15,006 nt of DNA from Streptomyces rimosus subsp. rimosus (lineage in GTDB: Bacteria > Actinomycetota > Actinomycetes > Streptomycetales > Streptomycetaceae): assembly GCF_000720725.1 (NCBI RefSeq), contig NZ_JOCQ01000154.1:1-15006 (forward strand), read 5' to 3'. Position numbers and translations under genes: made by a program. Shown one piece after another: positions 1 to 5,773 of the stretch. A model generated the notes under the pieces. It saw only the letters and a program-made list of their open reading frames with translations, had not been told where the DNA came from and made no database searches. Each line of letters begins with the position of its first letter. Position 1 is the first letter of the stretch.

Positions 1-254
1 GCGGCGGGGCAAGCGGGAGGGCGACGCTGGGGCGGGCGGCGGGGTCGCCCGCGCACCTTTGGAGACGAATCGAACGCGATCATCCCCCCAGCGGGGGCTT
101 ACCCAGGGGTGACGCGAGCGAAGCGCCCATCCCGACCGCGGGACGAGCCCCGTCGATGCACACCCCGAAGCCTCCACGAGCCGCCTCCCACGCCCCCCCA
201 GAAGCGGCTTCCCCGGCCCCAGGAGCGCCTTTCCCGCCCCCGGCGCCCCAGGGC
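1..254. other. Non-coding left flank downstream of the phosphatase-like gene
   Basis: I see no convincing gene here. The plus-strand reading frames are arginine/proline-rich and look like GC-skew artefacts. On the minus strand the stretch begins just after the phosphatase-like stop codon and carries a candidate terminator (222-249) and a small hairpin made of CCCCC (85-89), loop AGC and GGGGG (93-97). In known Streptomyces chromosomes glyA lies a little further on in this direction (recollection), so part of this could be its leader. I looked for ZTP and glycine riboswitch core sequences and did not recognise them. Confidence 0.5.
222..249 (-). terminator. Candidate terminator hairpin after the phosphatase-like gene
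   Basis: The two arms GGAGCGCC (222-229) and GGCGCCCC (242-249) form an 8-bp stem in minus-strand RNA with one G-U pair and a 12-base loop. It starts 6 bases beyond the stop codon of the phosphatase-like gene. There is no U-tract, which is common for streptomycete terminators, so the call rests on the stem and its position only. Confidence 0.35.
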
Positions 255-917
255 TCAGGCCCGGGCCGGAACCCCCGTCAGCGCCGTCACCACGGGGTCC
301 AGCGCCTGGTTGATCTCGTCGCCGATGGAGCGGAAGAAAGTGATGGGCGCGCCGTACGGGTCGTAGACCTCGTCCGCCTCCGGGTTCGGCGCCAGCAGCC
401 AGCCGCGCAGCGCGGCGGCGGCGCCGACCAGGGCGCGGGCGCGCTCGACCAGGCCGCCGCCGGGCAGCGCCGGGTCGGGCTCGGGCAGCGTCGCCGGGTC
501 TATGGCCCGTACCAGCCGGTTGAACTCCTTGAGCGTGAAGGTGCGCAGCCCGGCCGAATGGCCCATGGAGATGACCTGCGCGCGGTGGTCGCGGGTGGCG
601 GTCAGGACCAGGTCGGCCCGGATGACGTGCTCGTCCAGCAGCTCGCGGCCGGTGAAATCGGCCGGATCCGCACCGTAGTCGGCCAGAACCGTCGCGGCGT
701 GGGTCTCCATGGGGGCGCCTTCGTGGCCCCAGGTGCCGGCGCTCTCCACGATCAGGCCGCCGCGGTCCGCACCCAGGCGCAGGTCGAGGGCGTGCCGGTG
801 CAGCCGCTCGGTGATCGGCGAGCGGCAGACGTTGCCGGTGCTGACGTGGAGGATGCGGAAGGTGCGGTAGCTGTCCTCGCCGGGTCCCGCTATGCCACGC
901 CCGAGGGGCGCAATCAA
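255..917 (-). CDS. Low-molecular-weight protein-tyrosine-phosphatase-like protein, catalytic Cys replaced by Ser
   Basis: 220 residues from a TTG start. The TTG overlaps the TGA stop of tsaC (TTGA, 917-914), and a GAGGTGG Shine-Dalgarno site lies inside the last codons of tsaC, so translation is probably coupled. Residues 21-34 (RILHVSTGNVCRSP) align with the P-loop of low-molecular-weight phosphatases and arsenate reductases (V-C-x-G-N-x-C-R-S-P). The first Cys of that motif, the nucleophile, is Ser26 here; Cys31 and Arg32 remain. The likely general-acid motif is kept as D186-P-Y-G near the C-terminus. The protein is longer than the usual 150-160 residues, with about 20 extra at the N-terminus and an alanine/proline-rich stretch at 141-180. 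The fold assignment is firm. Whether it is an active phosphatase is doubtful; a phosphoprotein-binding or regulatory role is an inference. Confidence 0.85.
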   Translation of the reverse strand: MIAPLGRGIAGPGEDSYRTFRILHVSTGNVCRSPITERLHRHALDLRLGADRGGLIVESAGTWGHEGAPMETHAATVLADYGADPADFTGRELLDEHVIRADLVLTATRDHRAQVISMGHSAGLRTFTLKEFNRLVRAIDPATLPEPDPALPGGGLVERARALVGAAAALRGWLLAPNPEADEVYDPYGAPITFFRSIGDEINQALDPVVTALTGVPARA

Positions 918-1561
918 TTCGCCACCTCAAGCCCCGGGGCCACCTTGCGCAGCTCCTCCGCGCTGATCGCGCCCGCGCGCAGCAGCAGCGGCGTGGGGCC
1001 GGTGACGTCGACGATCGAGGACGGTACGGCGGCGGGGGTGGGGCCGCCGTCCAGGTAGACGGAGACGGAGTCGCCGAGCATCTCCTGGGCCGCGTCGCAG
1101 TCCTGCGGGGACGGGTGGCCGGTCAGGTTGGCGCTGGAGACGGCCATCGGGCCGAACTCGGTCAGCAGCTCGATGGCGACCGGGTGCAGCGGCATCCGGA
1201 CCGCGACCGTGCCGCGGGTCTCCCCCAGGTCCCAGGTCAGCGACGGCTGGTGGGTGGCGACCAGGGTCAGCGCGCCGGGCCAGAAGGCGTCGACCAGCTC
1301 CCAGGCCTGCTCGGAGAAGTCCGTGACGAGGCCGTGCAGGGTGTTCGGGGAGCCGACGAGCACCGGCGAGGGCATGCCGCGCCCGCGGCCCTTGGCCTCC
1401 AGCAGGTCACCGACGGCCTGGGCACTGAACGCGTCCGCGCCGATGCCGTAGACGGTGTCGGTCGGCAGCACGACCAGCTCGCCGCGACGGACGGCCGATG
1501 CGGCCTCGCGCAGACCGGTCGCGCGGTCGGTCGCGTCGCTGCAGTCGTAACGCCGTGCCAT
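914..1561 (-). CDS. tsaC: L-threonylcarbamoyladenylate synthase (TsaC/YrdC/Sua5 family)
   Basis: 215 residues, the short form without the extra C-terminal Sua5 domain. The enzyme makes threonylcarbamoyl-AMP from L-threonine, bicarbonate and ATP, the first step of the universal t6A37 modification of ANN-decoding tRNAs in the cytoplasm. Visible motifs are PTDTVYG at 33-39, the K-x-R motif K57-G-R59, SSAN at 142-145 and SSIVDV at 181-186. The ATG start is preceded by a perfect AGGAGGT seven bases upstream. That ribosome-binding site lies within the last codons of an 18-codon ORF that bridges from prmC, and the TAA of that ORF touches the ATG directly. The stop overlaps the phosphatase-like start by 4 bases. 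The gene belongs to the prfA-prmC cluster and uses threonine, the product of the hom-thrC-thrB genes to the right. Confidence 0.95.
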   Translation of the reverse strand: MARRYDCSDATDRATGLREAASAVRRGELVVLPTDTVYGIGADAFSAQAVGDLLEAKGRGRGMPSPVLVGSPNTLHGLVTDFSEQAWELVDAFWPGALTLVATHQPSLTWDLGETRGTVAVRMPLHPVAIELLTEFGPMAVSSANLTGHPSPQDCDAAQEMLGDSVSVYLDGGPTPAAVPSSIVDVTGPTPLLLRAGAISAEELRKVAPGLEVAN

Positions 1562-1618
1562 TTAACGGACCTCCTCGTGCGGAACGTACAGATGACTCGT
1601 GGGGGCCGGGCTCGTCAT
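1562..1618 (-). CDS. Possible 18-residue bridging peptide between prmC and tsaC
   Basis: A minus-strand ORF encodes MTSPAPTSHLYVPHEEVR. Its ATG (1618-1616) overlaps the prmC stop in an ATGA arrangement, and its TAA (1564-1562) directly abuts the tsaC ATG, so it fills the 53-base gap completely. Only a weak AGGG precedes it. The AGGAGGT used by tsaC lies inside its codons 15-17. It could carry ribosomes from prmC to tsaC; the peptide itself resembles nothing I know. An ORF of this size with both junctions in register could be chance. Confidence 0.35.
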   Translation of the reverse strand: MTSPAPTSHLYVPHEEVR

Positions 1619-2517
1619 GGCGTCGCCCTGCGCGCGGTGGCGAAGCGGGGCCGGTTGTTCAGGTCGGGGTGGTCGGCCGCGTCGGCCCAGCCCCGCTCCT
1701 CGGTGAAGATCCACGGGACCTGGCCGCCCTGGGTGTCGGCGTGCTCGATGACCACGACGCCGCCGGGCCGCAGCAGGCGGTGTGCGGTCCGCTCGATGCC
1801 GCGGATGGTGTCCAGGCCGTCCTGGCCCGAGAACAGCGCGAGCTCGGGGTCGTGGTCGCGTGCCTCGGGTGCGACGTACTCCCACTCGGTCAGCGGGATG
1901 TACGGCGGGTTCGAGATGACCAGGTCCACCTGGCCGTCCAGCTCGGGGAGCGCGGTCAGCGCATCGCCCTGCTGGAGAACGACGCGGGACCCCTCGACGT
2001 TCTTGCGCGCCCACTGCATGGCCTCGTCGGACAGCTCCACGGCGTGCACGCGCGAGCGCGGCACCTCCTGCGCCAGGGCGAGCGCGATCGCGCCGGAGCC
2101 GGTGCACAGGTCCACGATGAGCGGTTCGACGACGTCCATGGCCCGTACGGCGTCTATCGCCCAGCCGACGACCGATTCGGTCTCCGGGCGGGGTACGAAG
2201 ACACCGGGGCCGACGTGCAGCTCCAGGTAGCGGAAGAAGGCGCGCCCGGTGATGTGCTGGAGCGGCTCGCGGGCCTCGCGGCGCGCGACCGCCTCCCAGT
2301 AGCGGGCATCGAAGTCCGCGTCGGCGACCCGGTGCAGTTCGCCGCGCTTGACGCCGTGCACGTGCGCGGCGAGCTCCTCGGCGTCGAAGCGCGGTGAGGG
2401 TACGCCGGCGTCGGCCAGCCGCTGGGTGGCCTGTGCCACCTCGGCGAGCAGCACGGTGCGGGGGCTGGGCCCGCGGCGGGGCCGCTGGGGGTCGTGGCCC
2501 CCGGAAGGCGACGGCAC
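1615..2517 (-). CDS. prmC: Peptide chain release factor N(5)-glutamine methyltransferase PrmC (HemK)
   Basis: 300 residues from a GTG start. PrmC uses S-adenosylmethionine to methylate the glutamine of the GGQ motif in release factors RF1 and RF2. Residues 23-100 form the N-terminal helical domain. V-P-R-P-E-T-E is at 108-114, SAM motif I (DLCTGSG) at 136-142, and the substrate-binding NPPY signature at 203-206. The gene directly follows prfA, its substrate gene, 38 bases downstream. The GTG at 2517 has GGAGGAA six bases upstream. An internal GTG (V22, 2454) would give the more usual start just before LLAEVAQ but has no Shine-Dalgarno site, so I keep the longer form with its extra, proline-rich 20 residues. 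The stop overlaps the 18-codon bridging ORF. Confidence 0.95.
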   Translation of the reverse strand: MPSPSGGHDPQRPRRGPSPRTVLLAEVAQATQRLADAGVPSPRFDAEELAAHVHGVKRGELHRVADADFDARYWEAVARREAREPLQHITGRAFFRYLELHVGPGVFVPRPETESVVGWAIDAVRAMDVVEPLIVDLCTGSGAIALALAQEVPRSRVHAVELSDEAMQWARKNVEGSRVVLQQGDALTALPELDGQVDLVISNPPYIPLTEWEYVAPEARDHDPELALFSGQDGLDTIRGIERTAHRLLRPGGVVVIEHADTQGGQVPWIFTEERGWADAADHPDLNNRPRFATARRATP

Positions 2518-2532
2518 GCTGTTCCTCCGGCT

Positions 2533-2554
2533 CGTTCTACGGGCGTTCTACGGG
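2533..2554. repeat. 11-bp perfect tandem duplication between prfA and prmC
   Basis: CGTTCTACGGG occurs twice in a row (2533-2543 and 2544-2554) in the 38-base gap between the prfA stop and the prmC ribosome-binding site. It probably arose by slippage; no function is evident. Confidence 0.6.
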
Positions 2555-2555
2555 C

Positions 2556-3635
2556 TTACTGGGCGGCTGCCAGCTTGGCGGCCGAGTCGGCGTCGACGCA
2601 CGCCTGGATGACCGGGTCGAGCTCGCCGTCGAGGACCTGGTCCAGGTTGTACGCCTTGAAGCCGACCCGGTGGTCCGAGATGCGGTTCTCCGGGAAGTTG
2701 TACGTCCGGATGCGCTCGGAGCGGTCGACGGTGCGGACCTGGCTGCGCCGGGCGTCCGACGCCTCCTTCTCGGCCTCCTCCTGGGCGGCGGCCAGCAGCC
2801 GCGAGCGCAGGATGCGCAGGGCCTGCTCCTTGTTCTGGAGCTGGCTCTTCTCGTTCTGGCAGGAGACGACGATGCCGGTGGGCAGGTGGGTGATGCGTAC
2901 GGCGGAGTCGGTGGTGTTGACCGACTGGCCGCCGGGTCCCGACGAGCGGTAGACGTCGATGCGCAGGTCGTTCGGGCCGATCTCGACCTCGACCTCCTCG
3001 GCCTCGGGCGTGACGAGCACACCGGCGGCGGAGGTGTGGATGCGGCCCTGGGACTCGGTGGCGGGCACCCGCTGGACGCGGTGCACCCCGCCCTCGTACT
3101 TCAGGCGGGCCCACACGCCCTGTCCGGGCTCGGTGGCGCCGTTGCCGCCCTTGGTCTTCACGGCGACCTGGACGTCCTTGTAGCCGCCGAGGTCGGACTC
3201 GTTGGCGTCGAGGATCTCGGTCTTCCAGCCGACGCGCTCGGCGTAGCGCAGGTACATGCGCAGCAGGTCGCCGGCGAACAGCGCGGACTCCTCGCCGCCC
3301 TCGCCCGCCTTGACCTCCAGGATGACGTCCTTGTCGTCGCTGGGGTCGCGCGGGACGAGCAGCAGCCGCAGCTTCTCGGTCAGCTCCTCGCGGCGCGCTT
3401 CGAGGTCCTTGACCTCGTCGGCGAAGTCCGGGTCGTCGGCGGCCAGCTCGCGGGCGGTGCCGATGTCGTCGCCGGTCTGCTTCCAGGCGCGGTACGTCGC
3501 GATGACCGGGGTCAGTTCGAAATAGCGCTTGTTGAGCCGCTTGGCCTCGCGCTGGTCGGCGTGGACCGCGGGGTCGGCCAGTCGCTTCTCAAGGTCGGCG
3601 TGCTCGCCGATCAGTTCCTCGACCGCCTCGAACAT
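2556..3635 (-). CDS. prfA: Peptide chain release factor 1 (RF1)
   Basis: 359 residues, normal family length. RF1 recognises UAA and UAG in the ribosomal A site and triggers hydrolysis of peptidyl-tRNA. The tripeptide that reads the stop codon is P191-A-T193, in RVPATESQGR, which identifies RF1 rather than RF2. The catalytic loop GPGGQSVN contains G235-G-Q237, and Q237 is the residue PrmC methylates. The N-terminal coiled-coil domain covers roughly residues 1-100. The ATG start (3635) is preceded by TGAGGAA about ten bases upstream. The gene heads the prfA-prmC-tsaC-phosphatase-like cluster. It lies downstream of three consecutive hairpins after rpmE, so it probably depends on read-through or on a promoter in the 3636-3755 interval that I cannot identify. 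Confidence 0.97.
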   Translation of the reverse strand: MFEAVEELIGEHADLEKRLADPAVHADQREAKRLNKRYFELTPVIATYRAWKQTGDDIGTARELAADDPDFADEVKDLEARREELTEKLRLLLVPRDPSDDKDVILEVKAGEGGEESALFAGDLLRMYLRYAERVGWKTEILDANESDLGGYKDVQVAVKTKGGNGATEPGQGVWARLKYEGGVHRVQRVPATESQGRIHTSAAGVLVTPEAEEVEVEIGPNDLRIDVYRSSGPGGQSVNTTDSAVRITHLPTGIVVSCQNEKSQLQNKEQALRILRSRLLAAAQEEAEKEASDARRSQVRTVDRSERIRTYNFPENRISDHRVGFKAYNLDQVLDGELDPVIQACVDADSAAKLAAAQ

Positions 3636-3701
3636 CGTGGGGGTTCCTCACCTGGCTGTGTCTTCCCGGTTTCCCCGGGGGTCCCGGTTGCCGGCACCTG
3701 T

Positions 3702-3746
3702 GCGGCCGCTGGCCGCGGCCACGGACCTCCGGCGGGGTCCGTGGCC
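3702..3746 (-). terminator. Two further stem-loops in the prfA leader
   Basis: Arms GGCCACGGACC (3717-3727) and GGTCCGTGGCC (3736-3746) form a perfect 11-bp stem with an 8-base loop. Immediately beyond it on the minus strand, GCGGCC (3702-3707) and GGCCGC (3711-3716) form a 6-bp stem with a 3-base loop. Both lie between the rpmE terminator and prfA. They could add to termination or act as prfA leader structure; the sequence does not decide between these. Confidence 0.45.
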
Positions 3747-3754
3747 CGGACGAC

Positions 3755-3802
3755 AAAACGCCGGTCCGGCCGCCCCTCGACAGGGGCGAGTCGGAACCGG
3801 CG
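3755..3802 (-). terminator. Rho-independent terminator of rpmE
   Basis: Read on the minus strand, a long near-continuous hairpin ends in TTTTGTC. The apical stem is CGCCCCT (3771-3777) with AGGGGCG (3782-3788) around a CGAC loop. The basal stem is CGCCGGT (3759-3765) with ACCGGCG (3796-3802), joined by a few bulged pairs. The T-run corresponds to AAAA at 3755-3758 on the plus strand. It begins 12 bases after the rpmE stop. This is the only hairpin in the window with a clear U-tract. Confidence 0.7.
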
Positions 3803-3814
3803 CCTTGCGGGACG

Positions 3815-4039
3815 CTACTTCTTGGCGGAGCCGGCGCCCTTGCCGAAGCGGGCCTCGAAGCGGGCCACGCGGCCACCGGTGTCGAGGATCTTCTGCTTGC
3901 CCGTGTAGAACGGGTGGCACTCGGAGCAGATGTCGGCACGGATGGTGCCGCCGGCAACGGTGCTACGGGTGGTGAACGACGCGCCACAGGTGCAGCTGAC
4001 CTGGGTCTCGACGTACTCCGGGTGGATGTCGCGCTTCAA
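3815..4039 (-). CDS. rpmE: 50S ribosomal protein L31, zinc-binding form
   Basis: 74 residues, a typical L31 that helps bridge the two ribosomal subunits. The four zinc-ligand cysteines C16, C18, C38 and C41 are all present, so this is the zinc-containing (C+) paralogue rather than the zinc-free one induced by zinc starvation. The start is TTG (4039), preceded by AGGAGA with a 5-base gap. The TTG start may limit output. Upstream there is a match to the SigR promoter pattern (4142-4168), and rpmE is an established SigR target in Streptomyces coelicolor. A U-tract terminator follows 12 bases after the stop, so the gene is probably largely monocistronic. Confidence 0.96.
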   Translation of the reverse strand: MKRDIHPEYVETQVSCTCGASFTTRSTVAGGTIRADICSECHPFYTGKQKILDTGGRVARFEARFGKGAGSAKK

Positions 4040-4141
4040 GGGAATCTCCTAGGTTCGGGAGGGCTCCGGGTCGTGGCGCTGATTGCGTCACGTGAACCGG
4101 GGCCGACGGTCCAGTCTGCCAGGACGGGCCGCATCTCCCAA

Positions 4142-4168
4142 AACCGGGGTGGTCCGGAATGTATTCCC
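4142..4168 (-). promoter_or_regulatory. SigR-type promoter of rpmE
   Basis: The minus strand reads GGGAAT (4168-4163), exactly 18 bases, then GTT (4144-4142). This matches the SigR consensus GGGAAY-N18/19-GTT. Transcription would begin near 4133, giving a leader of about 95 bases before the TTG start. SigR responds to disulphide stress through the zinc anti-sigma factor RsrA (family knowledge). Confidence 0.75.
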
Positions 4169-4176
4169 GGTGCCTA

Positions 4177-4209
4177 ACGAAGGCCGAACGAATGCCGTAC
4201 GAATGCCGT
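4177..4209. repeat. Three 11-bp tandem repeats upstream of the rpmE promoter
   Basis: On the plus strand the units are ACGAAGGCCGA (4177-4187), ACGAATGCCGT (4188-4198) and ACGAATGCCGT (4199-4209). Two are identical and one differs at two positions. They lie just upstream of the -35 element of the rpmE promoter, at about -45 to -77, and just before the terminator of the LCP gene. The period is close to one helical turn, which would suit a binding site for a repeated protein contact. Confidence 0.6.
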
Positions 4210-4214
4210 ACGGC

Positions 4215-4239
4215 GGCCGCCGGGACGGTCCCGGCGGCC
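4215..4239 (-). terminator. Terminator hairpin of the LCP gene
   Basis: Arms GGCCGCCGGGA (4215-4225) and TCCCGGCGGCC (4229-4239) form a perfect 11-bp GC stem with a 3-base loop, 17 bases beyond the LCP stop. There is no U-tract. Position and strength support a streptomycete-type terminator separating the LCP gene from rpmE. Confidence 0.65.
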
Positions 4240-4256
4240 CGGAGGAAACGATTCGG

Positions 4257-5384
4257 CTACTTTACGTAACCCGCGGTTCCGCCCTTGTCGCCCGCGGAAT
4301 CCTTGATCGCTTCCTTGGGGATGTCCTGGTCCTGGCGCAGCGCGTCCCAGACCTGCCGGGACTGCTTGTCCAGCGGCAGCACGCGGGACGGGTCCTTCTT
4401 GTCGTACGTCACCGGCAGGGTGACCATGTCGATGCTGTCCGACCCGATGCCGCCCATCTCCTTGGCCAGACCCATCAGCGCGTTGACCGAGTTCAGGTCG
4501 GTGTCGGTGGTGATGGCCTTGGTGGCGGTGTCGGCGATGCCGTAGAGCTTCGTCGGATTCGACAGCAGCCCGATGTTCTTGACCTGGTTCATCAGGGCCT
4601 TGATGAACGTCTGCTGGAGCTGGATGCGGCCCAGGTCGCTGCCGTCGCCGCCGGGCACGCCGTGCCGGGTGCGGACGAGGCCGAGCGCGTCCTCGCCGTT
4701 GAGGGTGTGCTTGCCGGGCTCCAGGTCCAGGTGGCTCTTCTTGTCGTGGATGGGCTTGGTGGTGGTGATGTCCACGCCGCCCAGCGCGTCGATGAGCTTC
4801 TTGAAGCCGGTGAAGTCGACCTCGACGAAGTGGTCCATGCGGATGCCGCTCATCGACTCGACGGTCTTGACCGCGCAGGCCGGCCCGCCGACCTCGAAGG
4901 CGGTGTTGAACATCGCCCGGCGCTGGCCCGGTATGTTCTTGCCGTCCTTGGTCGTGCAGTCGGGGCGCTGGACCAGGGTGTCGCGCGGAACGCTGACCAC
5001 GCTGGCCTTCTTGTGGCCCTTGTAGATGTGCACGATCATCGCGGTGTCGGAACGGGCGTTGCCCCCGTCCGCGCCGTACGAGGCGTTCGCGCCCGCCCGC
5101 GAGTCCGAGCCCATGACGAGGATGTCCATCGACCCGTCGTCGTTGTTCTTCGGCCGGTCCTTGCCCAGGGCGGCGTTGATGTCGACGCCCTTCAGATTGC
5201 CGTTGAGCTTGAAGTAGACGTATCCCAGTCCCGCGCCGCCCAGCAGCACACAGCTGACCAGCGCGCATATGGTGATCGTCAGGACGCGGCGGCGCCGGGT
5301 CGGCCCCTTGCGCCGGCGGCCCGTGGCACGTATGCCGCGGGAGCGGCTCTTGGCCGGGTTCGCGGCCCTGCTGTCGTCCGCCAT
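4257..5384 (-). CDS. LytR-CpsA-Psr (LCP) family glycopolymer transferase
   Basis: 375 residues. LCP proteins attach anionic or secondary cell-wall polymers to peptidoglycan from polyprenyl carriers, outside the membrane. The N-terminus is basic and cytoplasmic (RRRKGPTRRRR at about 23-33). A single membrane segment spans about 34-56, followed by the extracytoplasmic LCP domain from about 85. Typical motifs are ILVMGSDSR at 88-96, RSDTAMIV at 111-118, SVPRD at 131-135 and the TRHG-GSDLGRIQLQQ region at 239-258. The ATG at 5384 (MADDS) follows GAGGAG with a short 3-base gap. The frame is open 80 codons further upstream, but that stretch lacks a ribosome-binding site and family-like sequence. 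The gene is flanked by hairpins on both sides, so it is probably monocistronic. Which polymer it transfers cannot be told. Confidence 0.92.
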   Translation of the reverse strand: MADDSRAANPAKSRSRGIRATGRRRKGPTRRRRVLTITICALVSCVLLGGAGLGYVYFKLNGNLKGVDINAALGKDRPKNNDDGSMDILVMGSDSRAGANASYGADGGNARSDTAMIVHIYKGHKKASVVSVPRDTLVQRPDCTTKDGKNIPGQRRAMFNTAFEVGGPACAVKTVESMSGIRMDHFVEVDFTGFKKLIDALGGVDITTTKPIHDKKSHLDLEPGKHTLNGEDALGLVRTRHGVPGGDGSDLGRIQLQQTFIKALMNQVKNIGLLSNPTKLYGIADTATKAITTDTDLNSVNALMGLAKEMGGIGSDSIDMVTLPVTYDKKDPSRVLPLDKQSRQVWDALRQDQDIPKEAIKDSAGDKGGTAGYVK

Positions 5385-5520
5385 CTGCTCCTCAGTCCTC
5401 GTTCGCTCGGGCTGCCCCTCGCCGCCACTGCTCGGCCACGGTTTGTTGCGCCTTGAAAGACGGGGGGCTGCCCGGAAGGGTTGCACAACGGGATTGAGCG
5501 CCATTCTTAGAACCGGCCCC

Positions 5521-5559
5521 GTCACCGGACCGTAAAAAGTCGACTTTTTGCCCGGTGAC
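5521..5559. promoter_or_regulatory. AT-rich compound inverted repeat upstream of the LCP gene
   Basis: A perfect 16-bp palindrome AAAAAGTCGACTTTTT (5534-5549) sits inside an outer inverted repeat GTCACCGG (5521-5528) and CCGGTGAC (5552-5559). It lies 137-175 bases upstream of the LCP start and is markedly AT-rich for this genome. It resembles a regulator operator, but I do not recognise the regulator; a structured RNA element is the alternative. Confidence 0.55.
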
Positions 5560-5670
5560 CAGGACTTTCGTCCGGGACCGCGATCCGGAACGGCGGGCTC
5601 CGCCGAGGACATCCGTGTGCGCAAGGCAACAATCCACGGCTTGATCTGCGGGTTTCTCGGGCCAGCACGA

Positions 5671-5704
5671 AGCCCTCCCGGTCACCGATGTGACCAGGAG
5701 GGCT
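5671..5704 (-). terminator. Terminator hairpin of rho
   Basis: AGCCCTCC (5671-5678) pairs with GGAGGGCT (5697-5704). After one mismatch, GGTCAC (5680-5685) pairs with GTGACC (5690-5695), leaving a CGAT loop. This 14-pair stem lies about 70 bases beyond the rho stop, without a U-tract. The gene for the termination factor is therefore itself followed by a strong hairpin. Confidence 0.65.
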
Positions 5705-5727
5705 CAGCCGTGCGGCCACGGCCGGGT

Positions 5728-5749
5728 CCGGCGCCCGTACGGGCGCCGG
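5728..5749 (-). terminator. Perfect 22-bp palindrome after rho
   Basis: The arm CCGGCGCCCGT (5728-5738) is followed immediately by its exact reverse complement (5739-5749), centred on GTAC, 24 bases after the rho stop codon. It could form the first of two stem-loops ending the rho transcript. Confidence 0.5.
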
Positions 5750-5773
5750 CGGGCCGTTCGCAGGAGACCGGCG

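Larger units (their letters stand above)
5385..5773. other. Intergenic region between rho and the LCP gene
   Basis: 389 bases without a gene. On the minus strand it holds, in order, a perfect palindrome (5728-5749), the rho terminator hairpin (5671-5704), an AT-rich compound dyad (5521-5559) and the LCP ribosome-binding site. The LCP promoter probably lies between the dyad and 5400. TACGGT (minus strand, at the edge of the dyad) fits TANNNT, but I see no convincing -35 partner. Confidence 0.6.

Noticed and set aside
1..120. ZTP or glycine riboswitch for a possible glyA beyond the left edge
   Set aside because: The conserved core sequences of these riboswitches are not visible on the minus strand; only short GC hairpins are present.
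2394..3908. 504-codon plus-strand ORF antisense to prmC, prfA and rpmE
   Set aside because: Shadow of well-identified genes; valine/glycine/aspartate-rich with no family features.
5385..5624. 80-residue N-terminal extension of the LCP protein
   Set aside because: It has no ribosome-binding site, runs through the AT-rich dyad, and LCP proteins normally begin with a short basic segment and one membrane helix, as given by ATG 5384.
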